Part shown: positions 1 to 8,706 of the stretch, piece by piece
Layout: every line of letters begins with the position of its first letter
Position numbering within the stretch: position 1 is the stretch's first letter
NCBI GenBank assembly: GCA_003202005.1
Contig: QJJF01000003.1
Location: forward strand, 186,001 to 250,000
Source of the DNA: Williamsia faeni
Lineage (GTDB): Bacteria; Actinomycetota; Actinomycetes; Mycobacteriales; Mycobacteriaceae
Reading direction: 5' to 3'
Length of the DNA: 64,000 nt
Notes under the pieces: model-generated
The model's input: the letters and a program-made list of their open reading frames with translations, nothing else
The model's database searches: none
What the model was told of the DNA's origin: nothing
Translations under genes and position numbers: made by a program

Positions 1-1110
1 CGCATCGATACGTTCGAGCATGAACTTGAAGGCACCCACATCGAGGCCGTCGACGATGTGTGCGGCCACGATGATGTGATCTTCGGAAACGGCGAGTTGG
101 GCGTTGTAGCCCTGGACGTAACCTTTGCGGGTCTTACGCATCCGAGAATCTGGGTCAGTGAGGTTGCAGCGCAGGTTCTTCCGTATCCCACCAGATGCTT
201 CCTTGGCACCGCCAGGACCGTAGTCGACGACCCGCTTGTGGGCCCGTTCGACCCGCTCGCGGGCTCGGTGGACATGGGAATGCTGCTCGGGCGGCAAGCG
301 CTTGTTCCCGGCGACCGGCGTCCCTGCAGCCAGGTCGGCCTCGTACCGCTGGTGACGTTCGGTGACCTCATCGGTGATCGTGCTCAACCTCGCCTCGGCA
401 TCCTCAAGACGGCGAATAGCGTTGTCGTGCGGGGTGATCGGCAAGTCAGCCTTGTCGCCTTCGATCCGATCGAGGAGGCCTTTGAGGTAGGCGCGGCGCG
501 CTGCGCCGGTGCCCAACCCCGGCGGGGCGCTCATCCCATCCGGTTCGTCAGCGAGGTCTTCGGCAGCATCGGTTTCTTCAGCTTCGGCGACGAGCTTGTC
601 GACCATCGACCGGATAGTGGCCTCGGTCTTGTTTTTGTTGATGCTGGCGTTGGCGGCGATAGTGGTCCCGTCGATCGCGACAACCCCGACTTTGACCATC
701 CCGGCCTGGGCGCAGAGCCCCAGGACCTGGGCGAACAGGTCGGCGAACGCGGCGTGGTGGTCTTTGCGGAATCGGGCGATGACGGTGTGATCGGGAATGT
801 CCCCCGCGCACGCGATCCGGAATGCAACGTCGGTGCGGCACAGCTGCTCGATCCGCCGCGAGGACGGGATTCCCACGCAGTAGGCGTAGATCAGCAACGC
901 AGCCAACATCGACGGGTCATACCCACGCTGACCTGCAGTGGAAGTGGCCGTCGACCGCCGCCGGCGGCGTCCTTCAAACACCGACATATCCGCTTGCTCG
1001 ATCACATCGATGACGAACCAGACCACATGATTGTCCGGCAGCCAATCGCGCATGTTCTCCGGCATCAGATACTGCTGATCACGCACCACCGGTCGATACG
1101 ACTTCGCCAT
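1..1110 (-). CDS. IS1182-type transposase, C-terminus beyond window
   Basis: An open frame of 370 codons runs from an ATG at 1110 (first residues MAKSYRPVVRDQQYLMP) to the window edge with no stop. The N-terminal half is the DUF772-like part of IS1182/IS5-type transposases. The DDE core follows, with a first catalytic Asp in AIDGTTI and the family signature DPDSRM...GYVQGYNAQ about 40 residues before the edge. The protein would catalyse cut-and-paste movement of its element. IS1182 transposases usually have 450-550 residues, so the last third and the other terminal repeat lie outside. The frame is intact as far as seen, so the element may be active. A long frame on the opposite strand over the same bases is its shadow. 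Confidence 0.88.
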   Translation of the reverse strand, partial: MAKSYRPVVRDQQYLMPENMRDWLPDNHVVWFVIDVIEQADMSVFEGRRRRRSTATSTAGQRGYDPSMLAALLIYAYCVGIPSSRRIEQLCRTDVAFRIACAGDIPDHTVIARFRKDHHAAFADLFAQVLGLCAQAGMVKVGVVAIDGTTIAANASINKNKTEATIRSMVDKLVAEAEETDAAEDLADEPDGMSAPPGLGTGAARRAYLKGLLDRIEGDKADLPITPHDNAIRRLEDAEARLSTITDEVTERHQRYEADLAAGTPVAGNKRLPPEQHSHVHRARERVERAHKRVVDYGPGGAKEASGGIRKNLRCNLTDPDSRMRKTRKGYVQGYNAQLAVSEDHIIVAAHIVDGLDVGAFKFMLERIDA

Positions 1111-1176
1111 CTCAAGAATTCTTCCGCACCCATCCCCAAAAGCCCAGACGACCCGCCGCGATTCGGCAACAGCCTC

Positions 1177-1290
1177 TCGAGCGTGCCCAACCGTCCGTTG
1201 ACCGTGCCGAAATCGCAAGGGCGATAGCGGTTTCGGCACGCTCGGCGGTCGCAAGGGCACGCTCGGCGGGTGGTTGGGCACGCTCGACGG
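1177..1290. repeat. Nested inverted and direct repeats beside the IS
   Basis: A perfect 16-bp inverted repeat (1177-1192 against 1272-1287) encloses a second perfect 10-bp inverted repeat (1203-1212 against 1231-1240). The 10-mer TCGCAAGGGC occurs at 1213 and 1249. The core GGCACGCTCGGCGG occurs at 1235 and 1256, and a variant at 1277. The block lies between the start of the transposase gene and the 3' end of the PhaZ-like gene. It could be an IS end, a REP-like element or a complex terminator; the sequence alone does not decide. Confidence 0.6.
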
Positions 1291-1305
1291 ATGGGCTGGC
1301 CGACC

Positions 1306-2133
1306 TCAGGCTTTCGTGGCTTCGAGGAACGCCAGGATCCGTGGCACAACTGTGGTCGGATCGTCGAGTAGCAACAAATGGCCGCCATCCGGGACGATGT
1401 GCAGCTGCGCATTCGGCAATGTCGCCGACATCAGTTCCGCGTTGAATACCGGCGACAGCGGATCGGCGCGCCCGTGGACCACCAGTGTGGGGTGTAGAAC
1501 GCTGTGGAGCCACGGCCATGAGCTGAATGTGGAAACCGCAAAGAGCTGATACGTGTAGCCACGCCAGCTGGGCGGGTGCGACTGCCTCAGGGTCAGATCA
1601 GACTTCATCTTCTTGGCATCGCGCGCTGTCCGACCGCCGGCGATCAGCGGGACCATCACCTGCGCCGCGCGACGGTTGTAATACCGCAATGGGTTGAGCA
1701 TCAGCCCGAAGACGATCGGATGCGGCATCATGCTCGGCGTTCCCGGCATCGTGCTGGCGAGCACCAGCCGCCGGACCCGGTCGGGGTACCGATGTGCGAG
1801 TTCCATGGAGACAATTCCGCCGAACGAGTAACCGAGTACGTCCACGCGGGCCAGCCCCAGCACATCGAGAACTCGGACGACCGTGTCGGCGATACCGCGC
1901 ATTCGCAGGGGAATTCGCGGTACCGGAGACAGTCCGCAGCCAGGTAGGTCCAGGCAGATCACCTGCCGGTCAGCGAGTTCGGCGATAAAGGGGTGCCACA
2001 TCTCCAGTGGTGCGCCGACACCATTGATCAAGAGCAGCGGATGTTCAACTCCGGGATTTCGGTGCATCACTCGGATCTTTTGGTCTCCGACCATCACGAA
2101 CGACACGCTGTCGTCCGTGATCGAGCGCGTCAC
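1306..2133 (-). CDS. phaZ: PhaZ-like alpha/beta hydrolase (intracellular PHA depolymerase family)
   Basis: A 275-residue alpha/beta hydrolase. The nucleophile elbow GYSFGG puts the serine near residue 103, an Asp lies in GRADPLSP and the His in DGGHLLLL. Several stretches resemble pseudomonad intracellular PHA depolymerase PhaZ, notably NGVGAPLEMWHPF, the GYTYQLFA region and LPNAQLHI. It would release hydroxy-acids from stored polyester in the cytoplasm. The GTG at 2133 is preferred because it shares four bases (GTGA) with the stop of the acetoacetyl-CoA synthetase and has GAACGAGG just upstream; an in-frame GTG at 2160 would overlap by 31 bases. It is the last gene of phaC-synthetase-phaZ. 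A general esterase is possible, but the gene context favours PHA. Confidence 0.72.
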   Translation of the reverse strand: MTRSITDDSVSFVMVGDQKIRVMHRNPGVEHPLLLINGVGAPLEMWHPFIAELADRQVICLDLPGCGLSPVPRIPLRMRGIADTVVRVLDVLGLARVDVLGYSFGGIVSMELAHRYPDRVRRLVLASTMPGTPSMMPHPIVFGLMLNPLRYYNRRAAQVMVPLIAGGRTARDAKKMKSDLTLRQSHPPSWRGYTYQLFAVSTFSSWPWLHSVLHPTLVVHGRADPLSPVFNAELMSATLPNAQLHIVPDGGHLLLLDDPTTVVPRILAFLEATKA

Positions 2134-4100
2134 GCGACCTCGTTCTGTGATGCGTTCCACTGCGCGAACCAGTCGAGCGCACCAGGGTCGTCGACAGCTC
2201 CGGCGGACGCGACATCGGCCGGAGCCGAGCCCTGAAGGATGCGCTTGACCGGTATCTCGAGTTTCTTACCCGTCAGCGTGCGCGGGATATTGGGCGCGGC
2301 GACGATCGTATCGGGCACGTGCCGCGGCGAAAGTTGCACTTTCAGCTCGGCCGCGAGCCGCCCGCGCAGCGTGTCAGTCAGATCTGCACCGTCCGACAAC
2401 ACCACAAACAATGCCAGCAAATAGTCCCCCTCCTTACGTTCGGTTCCGACGACGAGGCTGTCGACCACCTCCTCGAATTGCTCGACGACGGCGTATATCT
2501 CGGACGATCCGAGGCGGACGCCACCGCGGTTGAGGGTCGCGTCCGACCGACCGGTCACCACGATCCCACCGTCGGCCGAGATCGTGATCCAATCTCCCTG
2601 ACACCACACGCCAGGGTGGTGGTCGAAGTACGTTTCACGATATCGGGCTCCATTCTCATCACCCCAGAGTTGCAACGGCATCGACGGCATCGGCAGTGTC
2701 ACCATCATCTCCCCGACCTCACCGACGTGCGGTCGTCCCGCTTCGTCCCAGGCTTCGGCTTTGACCCCGAGCGACCTTCCTGCGATCTCACCGAGCCGCA
2801 CCGGCGTCAGTGGGTTGCCACAGAAGAAAATCGTGCACACATCGGTCCCACCACAGATGGAATCGATTCGCGCATCGAATCGTTCATCGAGCCAGTGCCA
2901 GCCGATCGGGGGTAGCGGCGACCCGGTCGGCATGATCAGTTTCAGCCCAGAGAAGTCGAATCGCTTCTGCGGTTCGGAACCCGCCTTTGCGAGCGCAGTC
3001 ACATAGGCCGACCCCAATCCGAGCACGGTCGTTCCGGTTTCTGCCGCGACCGCAAACGCGCCGTCAGATTCCGGTTGCCCCGGACTCGCCGAGGACACCA
3101 CAATCGTGGCGCCGTGCAGGAGCCCGCCGATCAGCAGATTCCACGCCATCCAGCTCGTCGAACTGACGAAGAAGAACGTGTCATCGGGGCCGATGTCGAG
3201 ACCTAGGCCGACCACCTTGTAGTGCTCCAACACGATTCCGCCGTGGCTCTGAACGATGCCCTTGGGCAGGCCGGTGGTGCCCGACGAGAACAGAATCCAC
3301 AGCGGATGGTCCGCGGGTAGTGACACGAATACGGGCGGGCGGGCAGTCGCCACGATCTCGTCGAATGCGACCGCTCCCGAGGGGACCGGAGCATCGGCGT
3401 GCAACTTGCGCACCACGATGGTCGCCTCCACCGACGGGAGCCGCCTGCGGAGCTCGGCGATCGTATCGGCGCGGTCGTGGACGCGGCCACCGAAACGGTA
3501 TCCATCAGCCGCGAGCAGGACCTTGGGTCCTATCTGGCTGAATCGGTCCACGACACTTGTCACACCGAACTCCGGGCCACATGCCGACCACACTGCACCG
3601 ATCGCTGTTGTCGCGAGAAGGCCGACAACAGCTTCGGGAATGTTCGGCAAGTACGCCGCCACGCGATCGCCGGGCGCGACACCCAACTCGAGCAGATGGG
3701 CGGACAGCGCGCCGACCATGCCCTCGAGGTCTTCCGCCGACCACGGGCGTGGCGTGGCTTCTTCGGCGACCTCGATCATCGCCGGCCGGTTTCTCGGCAT
3801 CCGAGCGAGGATATTCTGTGCGTAGTTCAGCCTGGCTCCGCCAAACCAACGAGTTCCGGGCATCGACATGTCGGAGATGATCTCGTCTGGACGACGATCG
3901 GCCCGAACATCGTAAAAGTCCCACACCGCACCCCAAAACGATGCGAGATCGCCAACTGACCACTCCCACAACTCATCCCACGAGGACAGTTCGACCCCAC
4001 GGGTCTGCCTGACCCACTTCATGAACGTGCTGGCGTTCGCCTTGGTTGTGTCGTCGGAATCAGGGGACCAGAGAATCTCTGAGAGATTCGGGTTCGTCAT
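2130..4100 (-). CDS. Acetoacetyl-CoA synthetase
   Basis: A 656-residue adenylate-forming enzyme of the acetoacetyl-CoA synthetase subfamily. The ATP-binding signature FSSGTTGLPKG is about midway, and the C-terminal LTGKKLEIPVK carries the catalytic lysine in the form typical of this subfamily. The N-terminal part around WVRQTRGVELSSWDELWEWSV also fits. It would convert acetoacetate, ATP and CoA into acetoacetyl-CoA, the precursor of 3-hydroxybutyryl-CoA. It overlaps phaC upstream by ATGA and the depolymerase downstream by GTGA, so the three are probably translated together. The placement suggests acetoacetate released during polymer breakdown is reactivated for resynthesis or thiolysis. Confidence 0.87.
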   Translation of the reverse strand: MTNPNLSEILWSPDSDDTTKANASTFMKWVRQTRGVELSSWDELWEWSVGDLASFWGAVWDFYDVRADRRPDEIISDMSMPGTRWFGGARLNYAQNILARMPRNRPAMIEVAEEATPRPWSAEDLEGMVGALSAHLLELGVAPGDRVAAYLPNIPEAVVGLLATTAIGAVWSACGPEFGVTSVVDRFSQIGPKVLLAADGYRFGGRVHDRADTIAELRRRLPSVEATIVVRKLHADAPVPSGAVAFDEIVATARPPVFVSLPADHPLWILFSSGTTGLPKGIVQSHGGIVLEHYKVVGLGLDIGPDDTFFFVSSTSWMAWNLLIGGLLHGATIVVSSASPGQPESDGAFAVAAETGTTVLGLGSAYVTALAKAGSEPQKRFDFSGLKLIMPTGSPLPPIGWHWLDERFDARIDSICGGTDVCTIFFCGNPLTPVRLGEIAGRSLGVKAEAWDEAGRPHVGEVGEMMVTLPMPSMPLQLWGDENGARYRETYFDHHPGVWCQGDWITISADGGIVVTGRSDATLNRGGVRLGSSEIYAVVEQFEEVVDSLVVGTERKEGDYLLALFVVLSDGADLTDTLRGRLAAELKVQLSPRHVPDTIVAAPNIPRTLTGKKLEIPVKRILQGSAPADVASAGAVDDPGALDWFAQWNASQNEVA

Positions 4101-5830
4101 ATTGCCTCTGGAATGCGTTCGAGGACATAGGATCCCGGTGCCGCTTCGAGCACCGGATGCGCATCACTGCCGAGCGCGGTCGGTGCGGGGATTTCTTCGC
4201 CGGACCTCTCGAGGACCCAGTCCGCCCAATGTTCCCACCAGGTTCCACGCACTTCCTGTGCTTCCGCTCGCCACGCTTCCGGGTCCGGGCCGGGTTCCGG
4301 ACCTGTCATGTAGTACGCCTTCGGGTTGCCGGGAGGGTTCACCAGGCTCGCGATGTGGCCCGCATTGCTCAAGACAAAAGTGCAATCGCCTGACATGAGC
4401 TGAGTTGTTTTGTAGCAGCCCTTCCAGGGGGTCAGGTGATCGTTCACAGCCCCGGTCGCGTAGACGTCGACGTCGATTTTGCTCAGATCGACGCGACTTC
4501 CGAGAACCTGCAGTTGGCCCTCGGCGAGCACGTTGAGGTTGAAGATCTTGAGGAATTGGTGGTGGAGGGCGGACGGTAACGACGTGCCGTCGGTGCTCCA
4601 CGCGAGTATGTCGAAGGCACTCGGTTGCTTGCCGAGAAGATAGTTGTTGACGAAGTAATTCCAGATGAGATCATTCGGCCGCATCCAATTGAAGATGAGT
4701 GCAAGCGACTTCGCGTCGAGGACCCCGGCCTTGCTGGATCGTCGGCGGGCATACCCGACGAGGAGCGGCTGGTTGAACACCGATACCGGGCTCGGTTCGG
4801 CGAAGTCGAGCAGAGTCACCCCGAAACTCGCGCTGTTGATCCTGTCGTCACCGATATCGGCGAGATGCGCGAGGATCGCCGAGGTGAGGATCCCGCCGGC
4901 GCACATGCCGAGCGTATTGACCTTGTCGCTGCCCGTGATCTCGCGCAGTGCATCTATCGCACGAAGGACGGACGAGGCGTACACATCCATGTTGTAGTCG
5001 CGATCCTCCGGACCGACGTTGCGCCAGCTGATCAGGAAGAAGGGAATGCCGCGGGAGACCGCGTACTCGGCAAAGCTCCGGCCCGGAGCGAGGTCCATGA
5101 AGTAGTACTTGCCGATCTGCGGCGGGATCAACAGGACCGGCCGACGGTGGACTGTTGAGGTCGTCGGTGTGTACTGGATCACTTCACACACCGAGTCCCG
5201 ATAGACGACGGCACCGGGAGTCACGGCGAGGTCCTCGCCCACTCGCAACGAACCCGACTTGAACTGCGACGGCATGCCGTTGTTGTATCGGACGTCGTGT
5301 ACCAGGTTGCGCAATCCGAGCGCCAAACTGGTGCCACCGGTCTCGAATGCCCGCTTCATGGCCGCCGGATTGCCCACCAGAACATTTGTCGGCGCCGTGG
5401 ACGAGGTCAGGACATTCGACAGGAACCGCAGTAACTCACGGTCCTTCCACCTGAGGTCCGGCTCCTCCACCGCGGCTTCGATCTCCGCGGAGAACGCGAG
5501 GTAGCCCTGCATGATCCGACGGTAGATCGCATTGTCGGTGAACGTGGGATCGCTGAACCGCCGATCACCTCTGGCCGGTTCCACCGGTGAGCTTCCCAGT
5601 GCGACAGTCGCCAACTGCCCGACGAGGTGAGCCCCGTGACGCGCCACGCTGAGGACACCGCCCGGAAGTCTCGAACGATCAAACACCGATTTTGGATCCG
5701 CCTTTTGCTCGGCAACAGCAGCAGTCGTTTCACTACCCACGAGCTTCACCGGCGATTGCCCATTCGGCGATTCTGTTTTCTTCGCGGTGCTCGGCGGAGT
5801 CTTGGTCGGTATTTCAGTGGGATTCACCAC
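4097..5830 (-). CDS. phaC: Polyhydroxyalkanoate synthase PhaC
   Basis: A 577-residue PHA polymerase that joins 3-hydroxyacyl-CoA monomers into polyester granules. The catalytic cysteine is in the lipase-like box GMCAGG (Cys310). The other triad residues are Asp464 in AVNDHLTPW and His492 in NAGHIASL. Length and lack of a PhaE partner fit the single-subunit class I/II enzymes. About 90 variable N-terminal residues precede the conserved core. The GTG start at 5830 is supported by AAAGGAG seven bases upstream. It is the first gene of the three-gene cluster; its promoter must lie in the AT-richer divergent gap shared with the proline iminopeptidase gene. Confidence 0.9.
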   Translation of the reverse strand: MVNPTEIPTKTPPSTAKKTESPNGQSPVKLVGSETTAAVAEQKADPKSVFDRSRLPGGVLSVARHGAHLVGQLATVALGSSPVEPARGDRRFSDPTFTDNAIYRRIMQGYLAFSAEIEAAVEEPDLRWKDRELLRFLSNVLTSSTAPTNVLVGNPAAMKRAFETGGTSLALGLRNLVHDVRYNNGMPSQFKSGSLRVGEDLAVTPGAVVYRDSVCEVIQYTPTTSTVHRRPVLLIPPQIGKYYFMDLAPGRSFAEYAVSRGIPFFLISWRNVGPEDRDYNMDVYASSVLRAIDALREITGSDKVNTLGMCAGGILTSAILAHLADIGDDRINSASFGVTLLDFAEPSPVSVFNQPLLVGYARRRSSKAGVLDAKSLALIFNWMRPNDLIWNYFVNNYLLGKQPSAFDILAWSTDGTSLPSALHHQFLKIFNLNVLAEGQLQVLGSRVDLSKIDVDVYATGAVNDHLTPWKGCYKTTQLMSGDCTFVLSNAGHIASLVNPPGNPKAYYMTGPEPGPDPEAWRAEAQEVRGTWWEHWADWVLERSGEEIPAPTALGSDAHPVLEAAPGSYVLERIPEAI

Positions 5831-6187
5831 GTGAACTCTCCTTTGGGAATCTCTTCTTGATAGTCATCAACCCGGTTCATCCAGTGGCGAACTCGCCTTC
5901 TGTGCCATGTCGGACCACCGACTACAGCCGCTCGATTGGCGGGACTTTTTTAATGACGGGCGCTAAATATAACCCTTCGGCGACCGAACTGCCGGATAGA
6001 GGACAAATCGAATCACGCCGCACAAATGGGACGATTACCCTCTCTTTATTTGCCTCGCAAATAACTGAGCTATGCACTTGCACAATCGATTCCGACTTCA
6101 TCACCGGGACTCCCACCGTGCTCGGAGTGAACCGACCTGTGACCGACAATCACGGGCCTGGTCGACAGTTACAGGCATAGTGGACAG
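5831..6187. promoter_or_regulatory. Divergent phaC/pip control region with 19-bp palindrome
   Basis: This 357-base gap holds no convincing gene and is clearly more AT-rich than its surroundings. A perfect palindrome, TTATTTGC-CTC-GCAAATAA, lies at 6046-6064 and has the form of an operator for a dimeric repressor. CATAGT at 6176-6181 sits six bases before the ATG of the iminopeptidase gene, which has no Shine-Dalgarno sequence, suggesting a leaderless message. No regulator gene is adjacent. Confidence 0.5.
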
Positions 6188-7171
6188 ATGCGCGATTTCT
6201 ATCCTCCGATCGAGCCCTACGCCACCGGGCACCTCGATGTCGGTGACGGACAACAGATCTATTGGGAGCAGAGCGGCAACCCAGCCGGTAAGCCGGCGAT
6301 CTTCGTCCACGGCGGCCCGGGTGGTGGCACCGCCCCGATCCAGCGACAGTTCTTCCACCCGGACGCCTACCGCATCATCCTGTTCGACCAGCGCGGCTGC
6401 GGGCAGTCGACCCCGCACATCGCGGACGGCGGCGACCTGTCGGTCAACACCACTGATCACCTGATCGCCGACATGGAGTTGCTGCGCGAAGAGTTCGGGA
6501 TCGAGCAGTGGCAGGTGTTCGGTGGCTCCTGGGGTTCGACGCTGGGTCTGGCCTATGCCCAGCGTCACCCTGAGCGGGTCACCGAGTTGGTATTGCGTGG
6601 CATCTTCCTGCTCCGGCGCAGCGAGATCGACTGGTATTACAACGGCGGTGCAGCGAACATCTATCCGGATCGGTGGGAGGGATACCTCGAGCCGATCCCG
6701 GCCCAGGAACGCGACGGAGATCTGGTTGCCGTCTACCACCGTCTGCTGACCGGCACCGACCGCGAGAAAGCGGTCCGGGCCGCCCTCGCGTGGACGACAT
6801 GGGAACAGGCCACCAGCCATCTCCTTCCCCCAACCGACGATGACAAAGACACTGATCCGGCGAGATATGCGCTCGCGTTCGCCGGCATCGAGAACCACTA
6901 CTTCGTGAACGGTGGATTCCTCGAAGACGGCCAACTGCTCGCGGACGCTCATCTGATCGCGGACATCCCCGGAGTCATCGTGCAGGGCCGCTACGACGTG
7001 GTGTGCCCCGCGCGCAGTGCCTGGGATCTGCACCGCGCCTGGCCGGCCGCGCAGCTACACATCGTCGCAGATGCCGGACATGCCTCATTCGAACCAGGTA
7101 TCCGGCATCATCTGATCGAGGCAACAGATCGTTTTGCCGGAGTCGGCGAGTCAATGGGGAAGGACAAATAG
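6188..7171 (+). CDS. pip: Proline iminopeptidase
   Basis: A 327-residue S33-family alpha/beta hydrolase that removes N-terminal proline from peptides in the cytoplasm. Diagnostic motifs are HGGPGGG (41-47, oxyanion region), DQRGCGQS (67-74) and GGSWGS with nucleophile Ser114. The Asp is in GRYDVVCP and the catalytic His in ADAGHA near the C-terminus. Full length for the family, starting at ATG 6188 with the typical MRDFYPPIEPY opening. Two bases separate its stop from the GTG of the CYTH-CHAD gene, so both are probably co-transcribed. Confidence 0.95.
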   Translation: MRDFYPPIEPYATGHLDVGDGQQIYWEQSGNPAGKPAIFVHGGPGGGTAPIQRQFFHPDAYRIILFDQRGCGQSTPHIADGGDLSVNTTDHLIADMELLREEFGIEQWQVFGGSWGSTLGLAYAQRHPERVTELVLRGIFLLRRSEIDWYYNGGAANIYPDRWEGYLEPIPAQERDGDLVAVYHRLLTGTDREKAVRAALAWTTWEQATSHLLPPTDDDKDTDPARYALAFAGIENHYFVNGGFLEDGQLLADAHLIADIPGVIVQGRYDVVCPARSAWDLHRAWPAAQLHIVADAGHASFEPGIRHHLIEATDRFAGVGESMGKDK

Positions 7172-7173
7172 CG

Positions 7174-8706
7174 GTGAGTGCCCAGGAGACAACAGAGGTC
7201 GAGCTCAAGTACGACCTCGATGCCCATGCGGAGGTCCCTGATCTGACGGTGCTGACCGCGGTGCACTCGGTGTCGGGCCCGGTGATCGAACATCTCGACG
7301 CGACTTACTACGACACCGACGCTCTCGATCTGGCAGGCAACAAGATCACTCTGCGACGGCGCGAAGGCGGCCACGACGAGGGGTGGCACCTCAAGCGGCC
7401 ACCGATCGGCGAGGGTATCGGCCGCCGAGAGATGCACGTGCCGTTGGAGCAGGCCACCGACCCGTTCTCCGAAGTTGTTGTCCCGACCGACCTCACCGAC
7501 CATGTGCAGGTCCACGTCCGCGGACGGAGACTGTCCCCGATCGCGACCATCTCCACGGTTCGCCGCATCACCGAATTGCACGATTCGGACGGGAAGGTGC
7601 TCGCCGTGCTGTGCGAGGACACCGTTACCACCCAATCGCTGTTGTCCCACGGTCACGCGCAGTCGTGGAACGAGTGGGAGCTGGAACTGGTGACCGGCGA
7701 CGTGAAGTTGCTCGAGGCCGCCGATGAGCTGTTGCGGTCGCATGGTGCCCGCACCGCGACGAGCGCGTCGAAGCTCGCCCGGGCGATCGGCCCCACACCC
7801 ACATCCGCCGAGGCGGGGAGCCGGGGCTCACGCCGCGCGAAGAAGTCGTCGCGCAAGAAACTCTCGGCACTCGAGCTCGTGATCGCCGAACTCGCCGTTC
7901 ACCGTGACCATCTCGTCGCGCAGGACCCACTGGTTCGGATCAGCGCTCCGGATTCGGTGCACCAGATGCGTGTGGCGACCCGGCGGGCCCGCAGCGTCCT
8001 GAGGTCGTTTCCCGAGGTGCTGCACGGCGACGTGATAGGCCATCTCGAAGGCGAATTGAGGTATCTGGCAGGCATTCTCGGCGACGCGCGCGACGCAGAG
8101 GTGCAACTCGAGCGGAACCGCGGTCTTCTCTCGGCCGAATCCGCGCCGCCGACCATCGTCACGGTGCTCATCGATGACCAGATCAAAACATGCGAGTCGA
8201 CCGTCGAATTCGTGCTCGAGTACCTGAAATCGGGCCGGTATTTCGAGTTGCTCAACGAGCTCGACCGAACGGTCGCCGAACCGCAACCCGGCCCCGATGC
8301 CGACCTGCCGGCGAGAAAGGCCCTCGATCACGCCGTGGCCCGCAGCGCCAAGCGGGTCCGCAAGGCGCAACGCAAGCTCAAGACCCTGGCGGTCGAATCC
8401 CCCGAGTGGATCGAGCAGTTACACACCATCCGTAAGCGGGCAAAACAACTGCGGTACACCACCGACTCCGCTGATCGGCTCGGTACCAAGAAACACAAGA
8501 AGATCGCGAAGCAGGCCAAACAAGAGCAGGCAGCGCTCGGCGATTTCCACGACGCCGAGGTGAGCCGGCAGCATCTGGCCCAGCTGGCTTCCGGCTCGGG
8601 CATCTCCATCGCGGATGCGTTCGTCTATGGCCGACTCGATGCCCGCGAACAAATTGCCGCGGCCGCCGCCATGCGCGCGTACCGAAAGGCTAAGTCTCTG
8701 CTGTGA
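7174..8706 (+). CDS. CYTH and CHAD domain protein
   Basis: A 510-residue protein with an N-terminal CYTH (triphosphate tunnel) domain. Its ExExK motif is at residues 8-12 (EVELK), followed by basic and acidic strands. A basic linker around 210-230 (RRAKKSSRKK) leads to a C-terminal helical CHAD domain rich in conserved His and Arg/Lys (VHQMRVATRRARS, LHTIRKRAKQLRY). Such proteins bind or hydrolyse polyphosphate or organic triphosphates; CHAD domains bind polyphosphate. The GTG at 7174 is chosen over upstream in-frame codons because those lie inside pip and GGGAAGGA precedes it. Its last 17 bases overlap the end of the convergent RNB gene. Confidence 0.88.
   Translation: MSAQETTEVELKYDLDAHAEVPDLTVLTAVHSVSGPVIEHLDATYYDTDALDLAGNKITLRRREGGHDEGWHLKRPPIGEGIGRREMHVPLEQATDPFSEVVVPTDLTDHVQVHVRGRRLSPIATISTVRRITELHDSDGKVLAVLCEDTVTTQSLLSHGHAQSWNEWELELVTGDVKLLEAADELLRSHGARTATSASKLARAIGPTPTSAEAGSRGSRRAKKSSRKKLSALELVIAELAVHRDHLVAQDPLVRISAPDSVHQMRVATRRARSVLRSFPEVLHGDVIGHLEGELRYLAGILGDARDAEVQLERNRGLLSAESAPPTIVTVLIDDQIKTCESTVEFVLEYLKSGRYFELLNELDRTVAEPQPGPDADLPARKALDHAVARSAKRVRKAQRKLKTLAVESPEWIEQLHTIRKRAKQLRYTTDSADRLGTKKHKKIAKQAKQEQAALGDFHDAEVSRQHLAQLASGSGISIADAFVYGRLDAREQIAAAAAMRAYRKAKSLL

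Noticed and set aside
58-1227. A 389-codon frame on the plus strand
   Set aside because: It is antisense to an intact IS1182-type transposase frame with catalytic motifs; its translation has no recognisable domain.
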